A stretch of 6,254 nucleotides of DNA from an uncultured Oscillospiraceae bacterium (GTDB lineage: Bacteria > Bacillota > Clostridia > Oscillospirales > Oscillospiraceae): positions 1 to 6,254 of the forward strand of contig CAJUOA010000144.1 in the NCBI GenBank assembly GCA_910587785.1, written 5' to 3'. The first letter of the stretch is position 1; each line of letters starts with the position of its first letter. This document shows positions 4,442-6,254 of the stretch, one piece after another. The notes beneath the pieces are model-generated. The model was not told the origin of the DNA. It did not search any database and saw only the letters and a program-made list of their open reading frames with translations. The position numbers were made by a program, and so were the translations under genes.

Positions 4442-6254
4442 ATGGAGCTGAAAAAACAGCTTGAGGAGATCACCCGCGCCCGCTTCGGGGCCGCGCCGGA
4501 GGACTGCGGGGACAAGCAGCTCTGCCGGGCCCTGCTGGAGCTGACGAACCGCCTCGCCCAGGAGCGAAGCGCCCCCAAGGGGGACCGGAAGCTCTACTAC
4601 TTCTCCGCCGAGTTCCTGGTGGGGAAGCTGCTGGGCAACAACCTGCTGGCCCTGGGCATCCGGGAGGAGGTCCGCGCCCTCCTGGCGGAGCTGGGGCGGG
4701 ACCTCGCCGCCATCGAGGAGCTGGAGCCCGAGCCCAGCCTGGGCAACGGCGGGCTGGGCCGCCTTGCCGCCTGCTTCCTGGACTCCATCGCCGCCCTGGG
4801 CCTGCCGGGGGACGGCGTGGGGCTCTGCTACCACTACGGCCTCTTCCGGCAGAAGCTGACGGACAACAAGCAGTCGGAAATCCCCGACCCCTGGCTGGAG
4901 GACACCGGCTGGCGCATCCCCACGGAGAAGCGCTTCACCGTGTCCTTCGGCAAGTTCGACCTCGCCGCCGTGCTCTGGGACATCGCCGTGCCGGGGGCCT
5001 ACAGCGGCATCGCCAACCGCCTGCACCTCTTCGACGTGGAGGACCCTGCCCCCGCGCCGGAGACGGGCATCGACTTTGACAAGACCGACATCCGCCGCTG
5101 CCTGACCAGCTTCCTCTACCCCGACGACAGCGACCAGGCCGGACGCCTCCTGCGGGTCTACCAGCAGTACTTCATGGTGTCCGCCGGGGCGCAGCTCATT
5201 TTGGCCGAGCTCAAGGAGCGGGGGTATGGCCCGAAAGAGCTGGCCGATCATGTGGTGATCCAGATCAACGACACCCACCCCTCCATGGTCATCCCCGAGC
5301 TGGTGCGCCTGCTGACGGCGGAGGGCCTGACCATGGACGAGGCCGTCGAGCAGGTCCGCCGCACCTGCGCCTACACCAACCACACCATCCTCGCCGAGGC
5401 CCTGGAGAAGTGGCCCCTCAGCTTCATCCAGGAGGTTGCCCCCCAGCTGGTGCCCATCCTGGAGGAGCTGGACCGCCGGGTCCGTGAGACCTGCCCCGAC
5501 CCCAAACTGGCCATCCTGGACAAGGACGGCCTGGTCCACATGGCCCGCCTGGACATCCACTACGGCTTCTCCGTCAACGGCGTGGCGGCGCTCCACACGG
5601 AGATCCTCAAAAAATCCGAGCTCAAGGACTTCTACGCCCTCTACCCGGCCAAGTTCAACAACAAGACCAACGGCGTCACCCTCCGCCGGTGGCTGGAGGC
5701 CTGCAACCCGGAGCTCACCGCCCTCATCGACAGCACCATCGGCCCCGATTGGCGCAGGGACCCGGAGAAGCTGGAGGGCCTTCTCGCCTACCGGGACGAC
5801 GCGGTGGTGCTGGAGAAGCTGGTGCAGATGAAGGGGGCGGCGAAAAAGCGGTTCGCGGACCGCCTGCGCGCCGCCCAGGGGGTGGAGCTGGACCCGGAGA
5901 GCCTCTTCGACGTGCAGATCAAGCGCCTCCACGAGTACAAGCGGCAGCAGATGAACGCCCTGTACGTTATCCGCAAGTACCTGGACATCCGGGAGGGGAA
6001 GCTGCCGGAACAGCCCATCACCGTCCTCTTCGGGGCCAAGGCCGCCCCCGCCTACGTGATGGCAAAGCACATCATCCACCTCATCCTCTGCCTGCGAGCG
6101 CTCATTGAGGAGACGCCGGAGGTCCGCCCGTGGCTCCGGGTGGCCATGGTGGAGAACTACAACGTCACCTGGGCCGAGCACCTCATCCCGGCGGCGGACA
6201 TCTCCGAGCAGATCTCCCTGGCCTCCAAGGAGGCCAGCGGCACCGGCAACATGA
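4442..6254 (+). CDS. glgP: Glycogen/starch phosphorylase (3' end missing)
   Basis: Releases glucose-1-phosphate from the ends of alpha-1,4-glucans with phosphate and PLP (GT35 family). The frame is open from ATG 4442 to the window edge: 604 codons of an expected 750-820. Conserved blocks seen in order are YYFSAEFLVGK (52-62), SLGNGGLGRL (99-108), INDTHPSM (275-282), YTNHT (311-315), KTNGVTLRRW (408-417), KRLHEYKRQ (494-502), GAKAAPAY (531-538) and EASGTGNM (597-604). The PLP lysine normally follows NM directly; only its first base (A, 6254) is inside the window. The N-terminus is short, with YYFSAEF near residue 52 against about 80 in E. coli, so it lacks the eukaryotic phosphorylation segment. 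SAEF for the usual SMEF, and Leu414 where Pro or Gln is common, are minor variants. AAAGGAG (4424-4430) lies 11 bases before the ATG, a slightly long gap, but no closer start exists. Divergent from lexA; probably controlled by the cre-like and palindromic sites upstream. Confidence 0.95.
   Translation, partial: MELKKQLEEITRARFGAAPEDCGDKQLCRALLELTNRLAQERSAPKGDRKLYYFSAEFLVGKLLGNNLLALGIREEVRALLAELGRDLAAIEELEPEPSLGNGGLGRLAACFLDSIAALGLPGDGVGLCYHYGLFRQKLTDNKQSEIPDPWLEDTGWRIPTEKRFTVSFGKFDLAAVLWDIAVPGAYSGIANRLHLFDVEDPAPAPETGIDFDKTDIRRCLTSFLYPDDSDQAGRLLRVYQQYFMVSAGAQLILAELKERGYGPKELADHVVIQINDTHPSMVIPELVRLLTAEGLTMDEAVEQVRRTCAYTNHTILAEALEKWPLSFIQEVAPQLVPILEELDRRVRETCPDPKLAILDKDGLVHMARLDIHYGFSVNGVAALHTEILKKSELKDFYALYPAKFNNKTNGVTLRRWLEACNPELTALIDSTIGPDWRRDPEKLEGLLAYRDDAVVLEKLVQMKGAAKKRFADRLRAAQGVELDPESLFDVQIKRLHEYKRQQMNALYVIRKYLDIREGKLPEQPITVLFGAKAAPAYVMAKHIIHLILCLRALIEETPEVRPWLRVAMVENYNVTWAEHLIPAADISEQISLASKEASGTGNM

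Noticed and set aside
4262..6181. 639-residue open frame on the minus strand opposite glgP
   Set aside because: It is a by-product of GC-biased third positions in glgP. The plus frame carries every phosphorylase motif, while the antisense product is low-complexity, rich in Gly, Val, Leu and His, with no recognisable domain.
1..6254. CRISPR array, insertion sequence, prophage, toxin-antitoxin or defence genes
   Set aside because: No regularly spaced repeats, no transposase or integrase motifs, and no small unexplained reading frame with a good ribosome binding site; all coding space is accounted for by five housekeeping genes.

Overview
This is 6254 bp of very GC-rich bacterial chromosome. 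It holds five protein genes, two of them cut by the window edges, and one regulatory intergenic region. The organism is most likely a high-GC member of the Bacillota, in the Oscillospiraceae range (relatives of Flavonifractor, Lawsonibacter or Intestinimonas). That is an inference. It rests on a Gram-positive-type LexA with a Gram-positive-type LexA box, strong AGGAGG-type ribosome binding sites, G/C-ending codons, AT-rich promoters set in GC-rich DNA, and a short G-rich palindromic repeat of a kind I recall from such genomes. No rRNA, tRNA, CRISPR array, transposase, phage gene or plasmid function is visible.

Left part (1-3403, all plus strand): the 3' end of a biosynthetic-type threonine ammonia-lyase with a C-terminal ACT domain (ilvA), then ammonia-dependent asparagine synthetase (asnA), then a zinc aminoacyl-histidine dipeptidase (pepD). 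The two gaps of 70-80 bp hold GC-rich hairpins but no clear promoter, so the three genes may be co-transcribed. Their shared theme is amino acid turnover: dipeptides are hydrolysed, threonine is deaminated releasing ammonia, and aspartate is amidated with ammonia. A GC-rich hairpin after pepD (3416-3447) separates them from lexA, which converges from the right.

Middle (3473-4441): lexA on the minus strand, with a good promoter (TTGCAT-17-TATACT). A LexA box with 12 of 14 consensus matches overlaps its -35, so lexA is probably self-repressed. The 378-bp divergent region between lexA and glgP contains no gene but much structure. From left to right it holds a terminator-like hairpin plus T8 on the plus strand over the lexA start, the lexA promoter and operator, a G-rich palindromic repeat, a second small inverted repeat, and the glgP promoter. 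That promoter has an 18-bp perfect palindrome over its -10 and, just downstream, a LacI-family/cre-like operator matching 15 of 16 consensus positions.

Right part (4442-6254): glycogen phosphorylase (glgP), open at the right edge. The window stops one base into the codon expected to encode the PLP-binding lysine. The cre-like operator suggests control by carbon source.

I find no undescribed multi-gene system here; all five genes belong to well-known families. The items most worth a second look are regulatory and lie between 4084 and 4413.
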